Source: Saprospiraceae bacterium
GTDB lineage: Bacteria > Bacteroidota > Bacteroidia > Chitinophagales > Saprospiraceae
Length of the DNA: 64,000 nucleotides
NCBI GenBank assembly: GCA_016714895.1
Contig: JADKBV010000001.1
Span: forward strand, 1,432,450 to 1,496,449
Direction of reading: 5' to 3'
Below are positions 8,143-16,876 of this stretch, in pieces. Below the pieces are notes generated by a model that saw nothing but the letters and a program-made list of their open reading frames with translations, had not been told where the DNA came from and searched no databases. The position numbers and the translations under genes were made by a program. The stretch's first letter is position 1; each line of letters opens with the position of its first letter.

Positions 8143-9186
8143 ATGTACACCTTACGAATTGTGTTACCTTATTTATTTTGTTTTATATCGTTTTATCATT
8201 TATCTGCACAAGTGGAACAACCTAAAAATTCTACGGTGATTAATTATAATTATCAAAACAAACTGAGGTTTGAATGGCCTGTCACATATTCTTATTTCAG
8301 TCAGAAAACGTATTATGACCGCATTCTGAAAACGCCTGATTTTACTGATGTCATCTTGTCATATCTGGAAGAGATCCGATTTGAAGCCAATACAAACCAA
8401 CCATTGGATATTGTATTGGTACAAATGAGTCAGACCGTTCAGATGCATATTTACAGAAATATTCGTCCGGTCACTTACCATACTAAGGATTCAAGTTTAT
8501 TGTTTCACGGGCTTCACCGTTTTCGTATTGTAAGTGCCGGCGATCAGGATATGTTTATTTATTTTGATCAGGTTGATGACCTTTTGTTACTGAAAAAAAT
8601 CAATTTTGTTGATTTACATTACAATATAAAATCCCGAAAATATGTATCACGTTATCAGTTGGTAAGAAGTACCGATTTGTATTTTAGCGATATTTCCGGA
8701 GAACTGGTTTATACAGGAAAGTTGGGTTTTCAAACCAAAAAAGTTTTTACACCTAATGTTTTGGTGGGAGCTTCTGTCGGGCCGGACAGATTGGGCGTCA
8801 GCCTTGGAACGGAATTAGCTGTGGCAAACTATGCTGTCTATCCCTACGGTCAGACTTTTGTCAGGTCTAAGTATGGATTCCATACTTCTCTATATTGGTT
8901 TGATCAGTTCAGAAGTACAAAAATGGGGTTATTTTACATGCAAAAACCGGTAATTTCCTCCAAAAACAACCTTCCAATGGTCGGCTTTGGTGCCGGTATC
9001 GTAGGCGGAACGGAAGGACCATTGTACAGTCCTGAATTAAATGCAGACAGAATGGGTTTTTATTTTTCTTTAATGTTTGAATGGGAAAATATCCGGTTAA
9101 ACCTTGACTTCAATCAAGCCATGGATAAAAAATTATCAAGTGATGTTTGGGTACCGGTTCAGCTTTCCTTATTTTATGTATTTTAG
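8143..9186 (+). CDS. secreted or outer-membrane protein of unknown function in the sigma-factor operon
   Basis: A 347-residue protein with a clear signal peptide (IVLPYLFCFISFYHLSAQ, cut after SAQ). The second half alternates in beta-barrel fashion, with LVGASVGPDRLGVSLG, a repeat of Tyr/Phe-rich strands, and the ending VQLSLFYVF, a terminal aromatic typical of outer-membrane barrels. The N-terminal 180 residues look like a separate soluble domain. It begins 27 bases after the one-helix protein, so the sigma factor, its putative regulator and this protein probably form one transcription unit. I do not recognise the family. Confidence 0.6.
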   Translation: MYTLRIVLPYLFCFISFYHLSAQVEQPKNSTVINYNYQNKLRFEWPVTYSYFSQKTYYDRILKTPDFTDVILSYLEEIRFEANTNQPLDIVLVQMSQTVQMHIYRNIRPVTYHTKDSSLLFHGLHRFRIVSAGDQDMFIYFDQVDDLLLLKKINFVDLHYNIKSRKYVSRYQLVRSTDLYFSDISGELVYTGKLGFQTKKVFTPNVLVGASVGPDRLGVSLGTELAVANYAVYPYGQTFVRSKYGFHTSLYWFDQFRSTKMGLFYMQKPVISSKNNLPMVGFGAGIVGGTEGPLYSPELNADRMGFYFSLMFEWENIRLNLDFNQAMDKKLSSDVWVPVQLSLFYVF

Positions 9187-9329
9187 ATTTCCCTAAATTC
9201 CCCGAACCAGGATATTAATCTGCTTTTTCCCCTTGTTTTTTATTTTTGGTGCACAAAAACACAGAAATCAAATCACCCGAAACCTTGGATGTAACCCTTC
9301 TCCTTGGATGTTTTTGAATTTGCTTTATC

Positions 9330-9363
9330 CGATTTATGGGCAAGACGTCTTGTCCATAAATCG
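9330..9363. repeat. 34-base near-perfect palindrome between convergent genes
   Basis: The two 17-base halves are complementary throughout except for one G-T pair at 9340/9353, with no loop. The left half begins CGATTTATGG and the centre is AAGACGTCTT. It lies between the convergent genes ending at 9186 and 9427. There is no T-tract, so it is not a standard terminator. A dyad this long without a loop could be a protein-binding site, a cruciform, or a remnant of a mobile element. A short direct repeat CTTGGATGT lies nearby at about 9285 and 9303. Confidence 0.7.
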
Positions 9364-9426
9364 AGGCAAAATGTTTGAAACGGATACGATATAACCTTTA
9401 GACAAAAGAGCCGGTGCAGGGTTTCA

Positions 9427-12228
9427 TCAACGCCGACCCAAAACCCCACCCTGATTCTGACGTCCGTAATTGTATTTAAGAAAGTCCAGAGATCCGGAAT
9501 TTACTCCGATAAAAAATCCATATGTCCCGGCCTGAGGAAACCAATCAAATGAAAGCCTCCAGCAGTGCAGGTTTCGATTGAAAGAAAACGAAGGATATGT
9601 AATTCTTTTTTGTTTAAAGTCATATCCAATACTTCCGATACCAATATTCCAGTTTTTTGTCAATGCAATACTACCCGACATACTCACCGTATTGGTAATG
9701 ATGATGGTCGTATCGCGTGTATCCAGATTCTGAATCCTGAATTGAAAATTGTGAGAAAAACTCAGTTGTTCAAACCAATCGGCCAATTGAGGCAGTTCGG
9801 TTTTGTTGTCGTCATTTTTAGGTTGACTTTTACCCTCTTTCGACGTTTTTTGATCAGGGTTCGGTTTGGGTGTATTTCTGCCTTGTGGATCTTCCTTGCC
9901 TTGAAATACTTTGAGGAGTTGTTGAACGGTAAATCCGGTATTGATTCCGGCATTAAAATCGCGGTAAGCGACAGCCTTCAGCACATTTTTGGTGGCATTG
10001 TATCTGGTGGTATTTGTTTTAATCTGATCAACAAATACATAGGGGGAGAGATTTAGAGACAAATTGATATTGGTTATTCCACCAAACAAGTTGGTATTGC
10101 CACTGACTCTGATATCGCTCCAACGTAGTGAATCTGCCACGGCATTATAAAAACCTGTAACTCCGATATTATTAAGTAGTTTTACCTTTCGGATCGTATC
10201 TTTGGTAGCAATTTTGGCCTCAAAATTATTGAGCAAACTATAGTTTATCGCCATAGCTGCGTCTGTTCCCCGCAAAGCACCAAACGGACTCTCCTGATAG
10301 ATTGAATATACCCTGGGTCGGTTGACCTCAGTTCTTGAGTCTGTATCCACCGATCTCTGATATCTGTCGGTATTCATCGGTGTATAGGTAAAATTGACGG
10401 ACGGTGTGACCTGATGCCGTATACCACGGATGAACCCCTTGCGGAATTGCAACGTACTGAACACCTTGGTATTGAGGTCAAATCCCGTTCGGAAAGTCCG
10501 GTAACTGTAAAATCCAAGTTGCCGTAAGGTATCCACTGTCCCGTATCTGACCACGCGGTCATTGATACCCAAAATTTCGCCTTCAGGAGACTTTATCGTA
10601 TCTTTGACAATTACGGGTGTAGGATCAAAACTGTTTTCAAACCTGTTGAGCAACCAGATTTCTTCATAATTGGCACTCGGATTGAGGTTAAAATATTTTA
10701 ATATTCTGAAATTGGTTGAGACCGTAGAGGTTTGTTTCAGTCCGGTTCTGAGATTTCTCAGGGTTTCGCTGGTAAATAATGTCGTATCTGTCGTATTGGT
10801 CGCATTGTCAAAATCTGCTTTATATGAAACGGCAATGTTGTCATACCACCTTTCTTTTGTAGAAGATTTTGATTTGAAAGGTGTGATGGTGTTCATATTC
10901 AGCGTCATTTTCGGAAAGACGATATTCATCCTTCTGGTTGTCGTATTTTGAGTATGATTGAAAGAAGCCGTAAAATTAAATGGTGTTCCCGGCATGGAAT
11001 GTGAAAAAGAAAAATTGGAATTATAGGAATTTTGGGCCGCTGATCTCGGATCGACAAAGGTCCGCTGGTCAAATCGGTTGGCCTGAATATTGACAGAGCC
11101 ACTCAACCTTCTGTAAGGGTGGGCTTTGGCGTGCTGACTGTGTCTGATGGTAATACCAAAAGATTTGCTGGAGCGCCGTTCTCCGTTTTCTGCATTTTCA
11201 AATATATTGTTGGTATAACCGATATTTACCGCACCTTCGTATTTGTAACGTACATTATAATTGGCGGTAGCCCTGATTCCGTGTGAACCCCTGGAATAAA
11301 TATCACCGGTTACTGTGGCATCCATATATTGCGAAATGGGAAAATAATATCCAATATCCCGGAATCCCAAACCCAAATCCTCCTGATAGTCATAAGACTT
11401 TGGCAAAATAAGACCTGAAGATTTTCCTTTAAATAGCGGAAAAAACCCGAAAGGTAAAAACAATGGTGTCGGAATATCACTGATCTCAAGATTGGCCAGA
11501 CTCATGACTGCCACCTTATTGGGAATAAATTTTAACTTCGAGGCACGGATTCCAAAATGAGGATGTTCTGCATCACAGGTTGTTATATAAGCATTTTTGT
11601 TATATATAATATCTTCCAATTGAAGACTGTCAACTCCTTTGGATACAAATTTTGTTTGATTGCCATGGAGGTAAAAATCCGATTCTTTAGTGAGCGCCTG
11701 ATCAACAAAAGCCTTTTTACTTTTAAAATTATACCGAAGTTTTTTATAAGTAAAGGTGCTTTCGCCGTCTATAAACGTTGGTTTTTCAACTTTAGCTGTA
11801 TCAACAGCGACCGCAAAAGAAGCCAACGAGTCGGGTATAAAGTCATAGGCTTCCAGGGTATTACTTTCAAAATTAAAAATAATATATTTTGCGGTGATTT
11901 TTATTGTACTATAATTGACAAAAGCTCCTCCGAATAAATGTACATTATTGTTTGTAACATCGTTCCAAACGGTATCCCGCGCGCCATAGTCGACCTCCTC
12001 CTCCAAAGCATCATCAGATAGCGTAAAATTATTGGCCGCCGGAGACAAACTATCAGCCGGAATTGAGTCCAAAACAATATTGAGGTTGTTTGTTGTAAAG
12101 TTTACCGACAAGCTGTCTTTTTTAAAAAATTCTCCTTTTGCAGAATCTTTCGCAGGCAATATTTGTGTTTTGCCGACATTCGAAAAACATATTAAAATAA
12201 AAAATACTATATAAAAGTTTAATTTCAA
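9427..12228 (-). CDS. lptD: putative LPS-assembly outer-membrane protein LptD
   Basis: A 933-residue protein with a signal peptide (FYIVFFILICFSNVGKTQ). An OstA-like beta-jellyroll part (about 95-240, NNNVHLFGGAFVNYSTIKITAKYI) is followed by the LptD signature region IPTPLFLPFGFFPLF, and SGLILPKSYDYQEDLGLGFRDIGYYFPISQYMD. A long barrel then runs to the end. LptD completes LPS transport by inserting it in the outer leaflet of the outer membrane, together with LptE. Bacteroidota versions are long, as here. A low-complexity Lys/Pro/Asn stretch near residue 775 is probably an extracellular loop. It is divergent from the amidase gene with 67 bases between them. Confidence 0.85.
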   Translation of the reverse strand: MKLNFYIVFFILICFSNVGKTQILPAKDSAKGEFFKKDSLSVNFTTNNLNIVLDSIPADSLSPAANNFTLSDDALEEEVDYGARDTVWNDVTNNNVHLFGGAFVNYSTIKITAKYIIFNFESNTLEAYDFIPDSLASFAVAVDTAKVEKPTFIDGESTFTYKKLRYNFKSKKAFVDQALTKESDFYLHGNQTKFVSKGVDSLQLEDIIYNKNAYITTCDAEHPHFGIRASKLKFIPNKVAVMSLANLEISDIPTPLFLPFGFFPLFKGKSSGLILPKSYDYQEDLGLGFRDIGYYFPISQYMDATVTGDIYSRGSHGIRATANYNVRYKYEGAVNIGYTNNIFENAENGERRSSKSFGITIRHSQHAKAHPYRRLSGSVNIQANRFDQRTFVDPRSAAQNSYNSNFSFSHSMPGTPFNFTASFNHTQNTTTRRMNIVFPKMTLNMNTITPFKSKSSTKERWYDNIAVSYKADFDNATNTTDTTLFTSETLRNLRTGLKQTSTVSTNFRILKYFNLNPSANYEEIWLLNRFENSFDPTPVIVKDTIKSPEGEILGINDRVVRYGTVDTLRQLGFYSYRTFRTGFDLNTKVFSTLQFRKGFIRGIRHQVTPSVNFTYTPMNTDRYQRSVDTDSRTEVNRPRVYSIYQESPFGALRGTDAAMAINYSLLNNFEAKIATKDTIRKVKLLNNIGVTGFYNAVADSLRWSDIRVSGNTNLFGGITNINLSLNLSPYVFVDQIKTNTTRYNATKNVLKAVAYRDFNAGINTGFTVQQLLKVFQGKEDPQGRNTPKPNPDQKTSKEGKSQPKNDDNKTELPQLADWFEQLSFSHNFQFRIQNLDTRDTTIIITNTVSMSGSIALTKNWNIGIGSIGYDFKQKRITYPSFSFNRNLHCWRLSFDWFPQAGTYGFFIGVNSGSLDFLKYNYGRQNQGGVLGRR

Positions 12229-12261
12229 ACTAATTACGTGTTACATATTATAAAAATGTAT

Positions 12262-12269
12262 TATATTTG
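12262..12269 (+). promoter_or_regulatory. -7 box upstream of the amidase gene
   Basis: TATATTTG followed by C fits the Bacteroidota -7 consensus TAnnTTTG. It lies 26 bases before the ATG at 12296 in the 67-base divergent gap. No good TTTG -33 element is seen at the expected distance, so the call rests on the -7 box. Confidence 0.45.
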
Positions 12270-12295
12270 CACTTTTAAACAGCAAAAATACACTA

Positions 12296-13411
12296 ATGGT
12301 CTCAATTAATCTCAAGAATCTTGTAAAAACTCTAACGTTTGTCTTTGGGTTTTTACCACTTTTGGTCATGGCAAATCATGTTAATGTTTTGCTAAATAAT
12401 CATTCCTTTATCGGACCCAAAAATCCGAAACCCAAAAATACCATCCGCATTGTCGTGGATGCAGGGCATGGCGGTCACGATCCCGGAGCTGTCGGTAAGA
12501 CCAGTAAAGAAAAAGACCTTACATTGGACATGGCTTTGTGTCTTGAAAAAATGATTCAGAAAAATCACCCTGAAGTGGAAGTTCTTCTCACCAGAAATAC
12601 GGATGTTTTTATACCTCTCTTTCGAAGAATCCAATACGCCAACGAAGAAAACGCTGATTTGTTTATTTCCATCCACTGCAATCACATCACCAATCCGAAT
12701 ACCAAAGGAACGGAAACATTTGTCATGGGTCTGCACCGTGCGGAAGAAAACCTTGCAGTCGCCAAAAGAGAAAACGCTTCGATTTTTCTGGAACATAATT
12801 ACAAAGAAAATTATGATGGGTACGATCCCAACAGTGTCGAGGGCCATATCATGATGTCGATGTATCAGAATGCTTATCTTGAAAAAAGTATAGAATTTGC
12901 GGCCCTTGTCGAAAAAGCTTTTGAAAATATGAAGTTTTCAAAAAGCAGGGGTGTCAAACAGGCAGGATTTGCTGTCTTGCGCAGAGCCGCCATGCCGGCT
13001 GTTCTAGTAGAAGCCGGTTTTTTAAGTAATGAAGAGGAAGAAAAATTTCTGATGTCGGAAGAAGGGCAGAAAAAGGTTTGTAATGCCATGCTTGAAGCTG
13101 TCAAAAATTTTGTCGAAAAGAAAAAAACAGAACAACCTGTGGCACAATCCACCAAAACCACAGCGACACCTTCTGATACCACTACCGAAACGTCTGGTAT
13201 ATACAGAATTCAGATTGCTGCCATGAAGACGGTCAAGGCAGACATGGATTCAGCCGAACTTCGCAAAATCGGTAAACTTTCGACTGTCACAACCAATGAC
13301 CTGACCAAATATTTGGTAGGAGATTACAAAACCGTCGAAGAAGCACAATTTGCCAAAGAAAAATTAAAAAAACTGGGATATTCCGGAGCATTCCTCGTCA
13401 GGATACCGTAA
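12296..13411 (+). CDS. N-acetylmuramoyl-L-alanine amidase (Amidase_3) with C-terminal SPOR domain
   Basis: A 371-residue exported enzyme that cuts the bond between N-acetylmuramic acid and the peptide stem of peptidoglycan. The signal segment covers about residues 1-27. The zinc amidase domain follows: VVDAGHGGHDPGAVG with the first His, KDLTLDMAL, LLTRNTD, LFISIHCNH with the second metal His, and VLVEAGFLSNEEEE with the catalytic Glu. A Thr/Ser-rich linker (about 280-297) leads to a SPOR domain at about 298-371 (YRIQIAAMK ... LKKLGYSGAFLVRI), which binds denuded glycan at the division septum. So a role in daughter-cell separation is likely. The MCE gene follows 89 bases downstream. Confidence 0.9.
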   Translation: MVSINLKNLVKTLTFVFGFLPLLVMANHVNVLLNNHSFIGPKNPKPKNTIRIVVDAGHGGHDPGAVGKTSKEKDLTLDMALCLEKMIQKNHPEVEVLLTRNTDVFIPLFRRIQYANEENADLFISIHCNHITNPNTKGTETFVMGLHRAEENLAVAKRENASIFLEHNYKENYDGYDPNSVEGHIMMSMYQNAYLEKSIEFAALVEKAFENMKFSKSRGVKQAGFAVLRRAAMPAVLVEAGFLSNEEEEKFLMSEEGQKKVCNAMLEAVKNFVEKKKTEQPVAQSTKTTATPSDTTTETSGIYRIQIAAMKTVKADMDSAELRKIGKLSTVTTNDLTKYLVGDYKTVEEAQFAKEKLKKLGYSGAFLVRIP

Positions 13412-13500
13412 TATTAACTGAAGGAAGGCCGTATTGGCAACAAAATTCATTTCAGGACGTTTACTTTCCGATATTTTTTCGTTAAAAGAATACAGTTTGC

Positions 13501-14538
13501 ATGTCAAAGGAAATCAAAATTGGGTTGTTGTCAGTTATCGTGATCGCCATCATGATTTGGGGGTATATGTTTTTGAAAGGTAGAAATATTCTATCCGACA
13601 CCACCACCCTGTATGCTATCTACGATGATGTAACCGATCTGACCATCTCGGCTCCGGTTGTCATCAATGGATTTAAAGTTGGTTCCATCACCGATATCAA
13701 ACCCGACCCGGCCAATGTCAAACAAATGATTGTCACTTTCGTTATCGAAGGAGATTATAATATACCGGACAATACCGAGGCTGTTTTGTATTCAAAAGGT
13801 GTCATGGGAGGTAAAGCCATTTCTTTGGAATATGACAAACCATGTGACGGAAACAATTGCGCAAAAAACAAAACCCAACTGAAAAGTAAAGTGATGGGAT
13901 TTCTGGATTCCATGTTGGGCGAAGGAGAAATAGATAAATATTCTACGGGACTGTCGACTTCGGCACAAGCCATCATCGCCAATCTCGGTAAAGAAGGTGA
14001 ACCCGGTTCGCTCAACGAAACTGTACGCCAAATTGAAATCATTTCCAAAAATCTCGCTTCCCTTACCGCTACGACCCAAAAATTGATTGAGTCCAACGCC
14101 AAAAACATTGATGCGACTGTGTCCAATCTGGCAAAAGTTTCTCAGGGTGTGGCCAATAACAATAAAAATATAGACAACATCATCAAAAATCTCGAAAAAC
14201 TGTCCGGAGACCTCGCCAAAACCAATATGGATGAGACATTCGGAAAACTGGATAAAACGATGGACTCTGCCACCATGAGTATCGACGAATTAAAATCAAC
14301 CCTGAATAATCTTCAAGGTATCCTGCATGATGTAAAAAAGGGTGATGGTACGGTTTCCAAACTGATTTACGACCAAAACCTGTATAAAAATCTCAACGCC
14401 ACTTCAAGAGAACTAAGCCTTTTATTGCAGGATTTGAGGCTCAATCCTAAAAGATACGCACATTTTTCCCTTTTCGGAAAAAAACAAAAAGAATATACTT
14501 CTCCGGAGGAAGATCCTGCTAAAACAGGAGGTCAATAA
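13501..14538 (+). CDS. MlaD/MCE-family lipid transport protein
   Basis: A 345-residue protein with one N-terminal membrane helix (about 7-26) and an MCE domain at about 37-115 (TTLYAIYDDVTDLTISAPVVINGFKVG ... VLYSKGVMGGKAISLEY). A long helical tail follows, with repeats of the LAKVSQGVANNNKNIDNIIKNLEKLSG type. MCE proteins form hexameric rings that carry phospholipids between the inner and outer membranes. No MlaE/MlaF partners are next to it here. In Bacteroidota this gene often follows an amidase, as it does here. The end of the gene abuts the inverted-repeat region at 14.6 kb. Confidence 0.85.
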   Translation: MSKEIKIGLLSVIVIAIMIWGYMFLKGRNILSDTTTLYAIYDDVTDLTISAPVVINGFKVGSITDIKPDPANVKQMIVTFVIEGDYNIPDNTEAVLYSKGVMGGKAISLEYDKPCDGNNCAKNKTQLKSKVMGFLDSMLGEGEIDKYSTGLSTSAQAIIANLGKEGEPGSLNETVRQIEIISKNLASLTATTQKLIESNAKNIDATVSNLAKVSQGVANNNKNIDNIIKNLEKLSGDLAKTNMDETFGKLDKTMDSATMSIDELKSTLNNLQGILHDVKKGDGTVSKLIYDQNLYKNLNATSRELSLLLQDLRLNPKRYAHFSLFGKKQKEYTSPEEDPAKTGGQ

Positions 14539-14646
14539 ACAATATGTAAAAGCCTCTCAGAAGGCCTCTGTCCGATTAAGTTTGCTAATAGCACCTTTGG
14601 TGTTTGCTCGCTCAGGTTTGAAACTTGTGCGAACATCAATATCTTT

Positions 14647-14782
14647 ACACATAACGTTTTGCAGCTACAAGAAGTTGGTGATTACGGAGACGAAAACTGT
14701 CTGCCACTACTGAACTTGATTCGAAGCACAAAGCTTCATTTAACCACTGAACCGCCAATTTCTTGTAGGTGCTGTTATGTGT
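14647..14782. repeat. imperfect inverted repeat at the border of a small gene cassette
   Basis: Left arm: ACACATAAC at 14647-14655 and TACAAGAAGTTGGTG at 14666-14680. Right arm, as reverse complement: ACACATAAC at 14774-14782 and TACAAGAAATTGGCG at 14753-14767. A further hairpin, GAAGC/GCTTC, lies between them at about 14723-14737. A related CACATATAAC at 15201-15210 lies on the far side of the small gene, in inverted orientation to the copy at 14774. The whole reads like the border of a captured single-gene cassette. It does not match the attC core consensus. Confidence 0.6.
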
Positions 14783-14822
14783 GGTTTTTCTTTCTATTTC
14801 CTTCATTCAATTAGTTTGCAAT

Positions 14823-15167
14823 TTACTTTTTGTCTTTAGGAATAAAACTATTGTAAAATTCTCCAGTCCCTTTTGCGTCAAGTCTTCCAACAATTACTTC
14901 AATTGAGCTTTTTGACAACTCAATTCCTGGTCTTAAATGATAATGCTCTCTTGCTCCAATTGGCAAATATTTATCCTCCACTTCTTCTTGATTAAGTTCT
15001 GCTATTTCTAAAAGTAATTTTGCAAAAGATTTTAGTCCTTCTGAATTTCCGTGAATCAAAACTTCGTTCCAACTTGTGGTTACTCCTTCAAATTCGTCCT
15101 CATTGTGAGAAATGAATATGTCTAATTCTCCTTCAATTTCATTTCCCTTTGTCTTTCTATATTTCAT
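14823..15167 (-). CDS. small cytoplasmic protein, Imm32-like
   Basis: A 114-residue protein without signal or membrane segments. The pattern VLIHGNSEGLKSFAKLLLEIA, followed by EHYHLRPGIELSKSSIEVIVGR, resembles Imm32-type immunity proteins, which are often found alone without a visible toxin. No toxin gene is adjacent. Codon use is more A-rich (many AGA, AAA and GAA) than in rlmI or mlaD, and the gene is flanked by inverted GTTATGTGTG/CACATATAAC boxes. Both points suggest arrival as a cassette. The family call is from pattern memory and is moderate at best. Confidence 0.5.
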   Translation of the reverse strand: MKYRKTKGNEIEGELDIFISHNEDEFEGVTTSWNEVLIHGNSEGLKSFAKLLLEIAELNQEEVEDKYLPIGAREHYHLRPGIELSKSSIEVIVGRLDAKGTGEFYNSFIPKDKK

Positions 15168-15318
15168 TGCGTTTCAATTGTCGGGTCGGGTCTTTAAAAT
15201 CACATATAACTCATTAATTTGAGAACTGCTACTGGTAATTTCAGGTAAAAGTATAAAAAAATTCCTTAAAGTTACATGTTTCAAACCTGTACCTTTTGAT
15301 AAGGTAAAATGACCTACC

Positions 15319-16503
15319 CTACTCCACGTACAATAACAATCCTTTGAGGTAATGTCCTTCGGGATGGAACAAACTGACCGGATGATCTGCTCCCTGGCTG
15401 AGGTGTCGGATAACCCGGATAGATCTCCCGGATTCCATACCTGCAGCTACGATAGTATTGTAAAAGAGTTGCGGAGTGACAACCTGGCTACAGGAAAACG
15501 TAAACATAAATCCTCCCGGGTTGACTTTTTGTAATGCCAGAATATTAAGCCTTTTGTATGCTTGTACAGCATTGTGCCGTTTGGCGAGACTTTTGGCAAA
15601 AGCCGGTGGGTCGACGACTACAATATCATAAGATGGCACTTCCTGCTGACTCAAAAAATTCATAACATTTTCTGTAAAACTCCTGTGTATACCCTCTGAA
15701 GGATTGAGACTTATGTTTTTATCTGTCAAAACCATCGCCTTTTCAGATATATCCACAGAATCTACCTTGAGTGCACCTGCTTTAAGTGCATATACCGAAA
15801 ATCCACCGGTATAACAAAAAGTATTGAGCACTGATTTTCCTTTCGAATATTGTGATAATAAAAAACGGTTCTCCCGCTGATCAAGAAAAAATCCAGTCTT
15901 CTGTCCCTCAATTACGTTGACCTTAAATATATGACCATTTTCAGATACCGTGGTTTCAGATACATCGCCAAATAAAAAACCGTCTTCCCAAATCAAACCC
16001 GGTAATGAAGGTAACGTATCCTTAGCTCTGACATAGATGTGAGGATTTTTTATGGGCAATACCTGCCGGATGGCTTCAGCTATCTCTTTTCTGTTCCGAT
16101 ACATCCCAATGGAATGACATTGGATGACGACAATTTGTCCGTAAACATCGACGATCAAGCCGGGAGCCATATCGCCCTCGCCGTGTACAAGCCGGTACGT
16201 ATCAGTGATATCTTTTTGAATGATACCACACTTTTCTCTGTAGGTATAGGCGGAAGATATTTTACGACGCCAGAATTCTGCGTCTGTTTCTTCCTGATTC
16301 ATGGTCAGCATTCTTACCGTAATAGAACCACCATGTTGGTAATGCCCCTTACCGATAAATGTTCCGTCATATTGCTGAACTTCGACGATGTCTCCCTGCT
16401 CCAAAGAAGGCGACACCCTCTGAATAGCTCCTGAAAAAACCCAGGGATGTCCCCGAAGAACGGAAACTTCTTTGCCTTTACGCAACAAAACAAAACGACT
16501 CAT
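15319..16503 (-). CDS. rlmI: class I rRNA (cytosine-C5) methyltransferase, RlmI-like
   Basis: A 394-residue protein with an N-terminal PUA domain (residues 1-75, VLLRKGKEVSVLRGHPWVFSGAI). The SAM-dependent methyltransferase domain shows VNVIEGQKTGFFLDQRENR, VLNTFCYTGGFSVYALKAGA (SAM loop), DIVVVDPPAFAKS (motif IV) and FTFSCSQ with the Cys expected for C5-cytosine chemistry. RlmI methylates C1962 of 23S rRNA. Length and domain order match RlmI. A minus-strand TACTTTTG -7 box lies at 16527-16520, just upstream of the ATG at 16503. Confidence 0.88.
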   Translation of the reverse strand: MSRFVLLRKGKEVSVLRGHPWVFSGAIQRVSPSLEQGDIVEVQQYDGTFIGKGHYQHGGSITVRMLTMNQEETDAEFWRRKISSAYTYREKCGIIQKDITDTYRLVHGEGDMAPGLIVDVYGQIVVIQCHSIGMYRNRKEIAEAIRQVLPIKNPHIYVRAKDTLPSLPGLIWEDGFLFGDVSETTVSENGHIFKVNVIEGQKTGFFLDQRENRFLLSQYSKGKSVLNTFCYTGGFSVYALKAGALKVDSVDISEKAMVLTDKNISLNPSEGIHRSFTENVMNFLSQQEVPSYDIVVVDPPAFAKSLAKRHNAVQAYKRLNILALQKVNPGGFMFTFSCSQVVTPQLFYNTIVAAGMESGRSIRVIRHLSQGADHPVSLFHPEGHYLKGLLLYVE

Positions 16504-16870
16504 GCTTTATAATTTGCCGCAAAAGTAAGGTTTATTTGCAGAAAGGATATATTTTGGTCTTTTGGTATTACGTTTTTTTGGTATTGTAGTCATTTAGTTT
16601 TCTTTGTAAAAAGTATTTAGTTAAAGAGATAGGTAGAATCATCAACAACTGTATGTTCTTTTAGCAGGCTTAAACGCTAAACGTTTTAACCTTAAACAAA
16701 CCGATGTCAAAACACACACATTACCGCATACCATAGGCCTTAAACCTACCTGAAGGTGAATGGAAAAATAATTGAATGGTCGTAATAATCCTGCAATGAA
16801 CATCCTCTGCTTTACCTCAGTCTCAACCTCTGTCCCTACCTTAACCTCTGTCTTGGCCTTAACCTCAGAC
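16504..16870. other. intergenic region between rlmI and sdhB
   Basis: Holds the rlmI promoter (minus strand, -7 box 16527-16520) and, at its right end, three 18-base tandem units. The middle is AT-rich with no open frame of note and no clear terminator for sdhB. Confidence 0.4.
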
Positions 16871-16876
16871 TTATTC
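16823..16876. repeat. degenerate 18-base tandem repeat next to the sdhB stop codon
   Basis: Three adjacent 18-base units start at 16823, 16841 and 16859. Each has the core T(C/T)AACCTC(T/A)G. A partial unit TTACCTCAGTC lies just before. The third unit runs into the sdhB stop at 16871-16873. It looks like a small minisatellite. Confidence 0.55.

Noticed and set aside
9330..9363. Palindrome considered as a standard intrinsic terminator
   Set aside because: It has no loop and no T-tract; kept as an unexplained palindrome.
14647..14782. Inverted repeat considered as an integron attC site
   Set aside because: The ends do not match the RYYYAAC/GTTRRRY core sites, and no integrase is present.
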